A stretch of DNA of 42,729 nucleotides from Flavobacterium psychrophilum (GTDB lineage: Bacteria; Bacteroidota; Bacteroidia; Flavobacteriales; Flavobacteriaceae), in NCBI GenBank assembly GCA_945862065.1, contig CAMAWT010000020.1, forward strand, positions 1-42,729. Direction: 5' to 3'. The notes beneath the pieces are model-generated. The model was not told the DNA's origin, ran no database searches, and saw only the letters and a program-made list of their open reading frames with translations. Positions 41,388 through 42,729 of the stretch are shown here, piece after piece (position 1 is the first letter of the stretch; each line of letters starts with the position of its first letter). The translations under genes were made by a program, and so were the position numbers.

Positions 41388-42686
41388 TTAATTTTGATTA
41401 TATTTCTCCTTATAAATTTTGTTCAAGTTACTTTGATTATTTTCCAAATCTATCATTCTACCTTGTATGAACGTTTCATTTAATTTATTGGTTCTCATAT
41501 CAAGAGCATCACCTTCTGATATAAATAAAGTTGCATCTTTGCCCACTTCTAGAGTTCCGCAAAAGGTTTCAATTCCTAATATTTTGGCTGTATTTGATGT
41601 TATAAGTTGTAAGGCAACTTCATTATCAAGTCCGAATGCTGCGCAAGTACCGGCTAGAAAAGGCAAGTTACGGGTATTCATACGTTCCATTTTGCCACTA
41701 TTTTCTAAACCAACAAGTACTCCTTTTTCAACAAGTATTTTCGCTATTTTGTATGGCAAATCATAATCTTGATCGTCATTTACAGGCATTTCATGAACTC
41801 GTTTTAAAAGTACATGAACCGCATTTTTTATAAGCAAATCTGTTGTTTTGTATGCTTCATATCCACCAACAATAACAAGTTTCTTAATTCCATTTTCTTT
41901 AAAAAAAGTAATAGCATCAATGATTTGTTTTTCATCATTGGCATTTACAAAAAGTGTTTGATTTCCATCAAATAAACCTTTCATAGATTCAAGTACAAGG
42001 TTTCTTTCGTTTGTTGGTGAGCTGTTGTAAGCTTTAGCAGCGTTGATAAATTGTAACATTTCTTCAATCTGTTTTGCATAATCTTTGTTCACTTCTATTA
42101 CGCCATTTTCAGCGCCACGACCTGTTTTATAAGAATTAGGAAAATTCAAATGTATCCCATCATTTTCTTTAATTACCGCTTCTTCCCAAGACCAAGCGTC
42201 TAATTGAACCACAGAGGAAGTTCCTGAAATTCTTCCACCTCTTGGCGTAATTTGTGCCATTAAAATGCCATTTCCAATAACAGTTTCGCTTACTTTTGAT
42301 TCAGAATTGTAAGCCATTAAACTTTTGATATTAGGATTGTAATTTCCAATTTCATCCTCATCATCAGAAGCCTTAACAGCATCAATTTCTACTAAACCCA
42401 AAGTAGAATTAGGTGCAATAAAGCCCGGATAAATGTGCTTTCCTGCGGCATTAATTTTAATGTCATAGCTAGTCAAGTCAATTTTTACAAGAGTTGCATC
42501 TGCCACTAGTTGTAATTTACCGCCTTTAAAACCGACAACACTGTTTTCGATCACTTTCCCGTTGCCTAAATGTGCCGTTCCGTTCATAATTAAAACAGAT
42601 TTGGTTTGTTTATCAGCAGGTTTTTTTTGTGCGATTAAGTTTGTTGTTAAACTTAAAAATAGAGCAATTATATATAACTTTTTCAT
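41388..42686 (-). CDS. Amidohydrolase-superfamily protein, exported, lacking the usual metal site
   Basis: The 432-residue protein begins with a signal peptide (MKKLYIIALFLSLTTNLIAQ). The small N-terminal beta domain (VLIMNGTAHLGNGKVIENSVV, AAGKHIYPGFIAPNST) and the end (GTLEVGKDATLFISEGDALD, FIQGRMID) are those of amidohydrolases such as imidazolonepropionase or dihydroorotase. However, the position that normally holds His-x-His after PGF reads APNST, and no clear replacement His pair is visible. It may be inactive as a hydrolase or a partner subunit. Such proteins in Bacteroidetes often sit beside a longer, intact amidohydrolase gene. The tail of a same-strand gene ends 1 base upstream (42688), consistent with that. 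Confidence 0.8.
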   Translation of the reverse strand: MKKLYIIALFLSLTTNLIAQKKPADKQTKSVLIMNGTAHLGNGKVIENSVVGFKGGKLQLVADATLVKIDLTSYDIKINAAGKHIYPGFIAPNSTLGLVEIDAVKASDDEDEIGNYNPNIKSLMAYNSESKVSETVIGNGILMAQITPRGGRISGTSSVVQLDAWSWEEAVIKENDGIHLNFPNSYKTGRGAENGVIEVNKDYAKQIEEMLQFINAAKAYNSSPTNERNLVLESMKGLFDGNQTLFVNANDEKQIIDAITFFKENGIKKLVIVGGYEAYKTTDLLIKNAVHVLLKRVHEMPVNDDQDYDLPYKIAKILVEKGVLVGLENSGKMERMNTRNLPFLAGTCAAFGLDNEVALQLITSNTAKILGIETFCGTLEVGKDATLFISEGDALDMRTNKLNETFIQGRMIDLENNQSNLNKIYKEKYNQN

Positions 42687-42687
42687 T

Positions 42688-42729
42688 TTAGTTTTCTTCT
42701 AAAGTGTCACAATGATATTCTTTTTTTTC
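42688..42729 (-). CDS. 3' end of an upstream gene, cut by the window edge
   Basis: On the minus strand the frame is open from the window edge and reads EKKEYHCDTLEEN before a TAA stop at 42690-42688, one base before the ATG of the amidohydrolase-like gene. Only 13 residues are visible. The tight spacing suggests an operon, and by analogy with other flavobacteria the gene could be the larger amidohydrolase partner. That is an inference. Confidence 0.5.
   Translation of the reverse strand, partial: EKKEYHCDTLEEN

Overview
The window reads as chromosomal DNA from a member of the Flavobacteriaceae, most likely Flavobacterium or a close relative. The evidence is AT-rich DNA, repeated -7 boxes of the Bacteroidetes form TAnnTTTG (sometimes with a TTG 17-20 bases upstream), almost no Shine-Dalgarno sequences before genes, a protein with a gliding-motility/type IX secretion C-terminus, a CarboxypepD-reg/TonB-type outer-membrane protein, and a tmRNA whose tag reads GEGNYALAA. 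No phage, insertion sequence, CRISPR array, rRNA or tRNA was recognised.

Layout. 1-1228: the 3' end of an OmpA-family gene, the tmRNA gene (minus strand) and a 60-residue membrane protein. 1399-4759: ettA and a DEAD-box helicase, convergent, with two structured repeats between them. 4756-8056: hutG-like and hutI genes of histidine breakdown, separated by a coiled-coil membrane protein on the other strand. 8127-10651: corA and nhaA, tail to tail, then a small membrane protein. 10652-11417: a non-coding stretch packed with repeats. 11418-16342: TonB-type receptor, ArsC-like protein, and a CPBP protease translationally coupled to menE. 16345-21940: M1 peptidase, acyl-CoA carboxylase beta subunit, and a DUF47-pit phosphate transport operon. 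22080-25985: a 1301-residue secreted repeat protein. 25984-27239: a candidate small RNA and prfB with its programmed +1 frameshift. 27450-34949: threonine aldolase, oligopeptidase B, a cystathionine beta-synthase-like enzyme, a repeat-rich island holding a single lipoprotein gene, a gamma-family transsulfuration enzyme and a divergent Lrp/AsnC regulator. 35183-41344: lpd, then pabB-tilS-dsbD. 41388-42729: an amidohydrolase-like gene and the tail of its upstream partner.

Most genes are housekeeping or central metabolism and sit in short operons or alone. Sulfur amino-acid metabolism (30640-34949) is the clearest functional neighbourhood: a beta-synthase-like enzyme, a gamma-lyase/synthase-like enzyme and a local regulator.

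The most interesting material is non-coding. Seven copies of one intergenic element share conserved ends, a single bulged C at the base of a stem, and apical stems of 17-18 perfect pairs whose sequence differs completely between copies. Three short helices show compensatory changes between copies. This is direct evidence, within this window, that secondary structure is conserved. Two further repeat families, a lipoprotein gene flanked by perfect 10-base inverted repeats, and a promoter-hairpin-terminator unit that looks like a 66-nt small RNA add to this.
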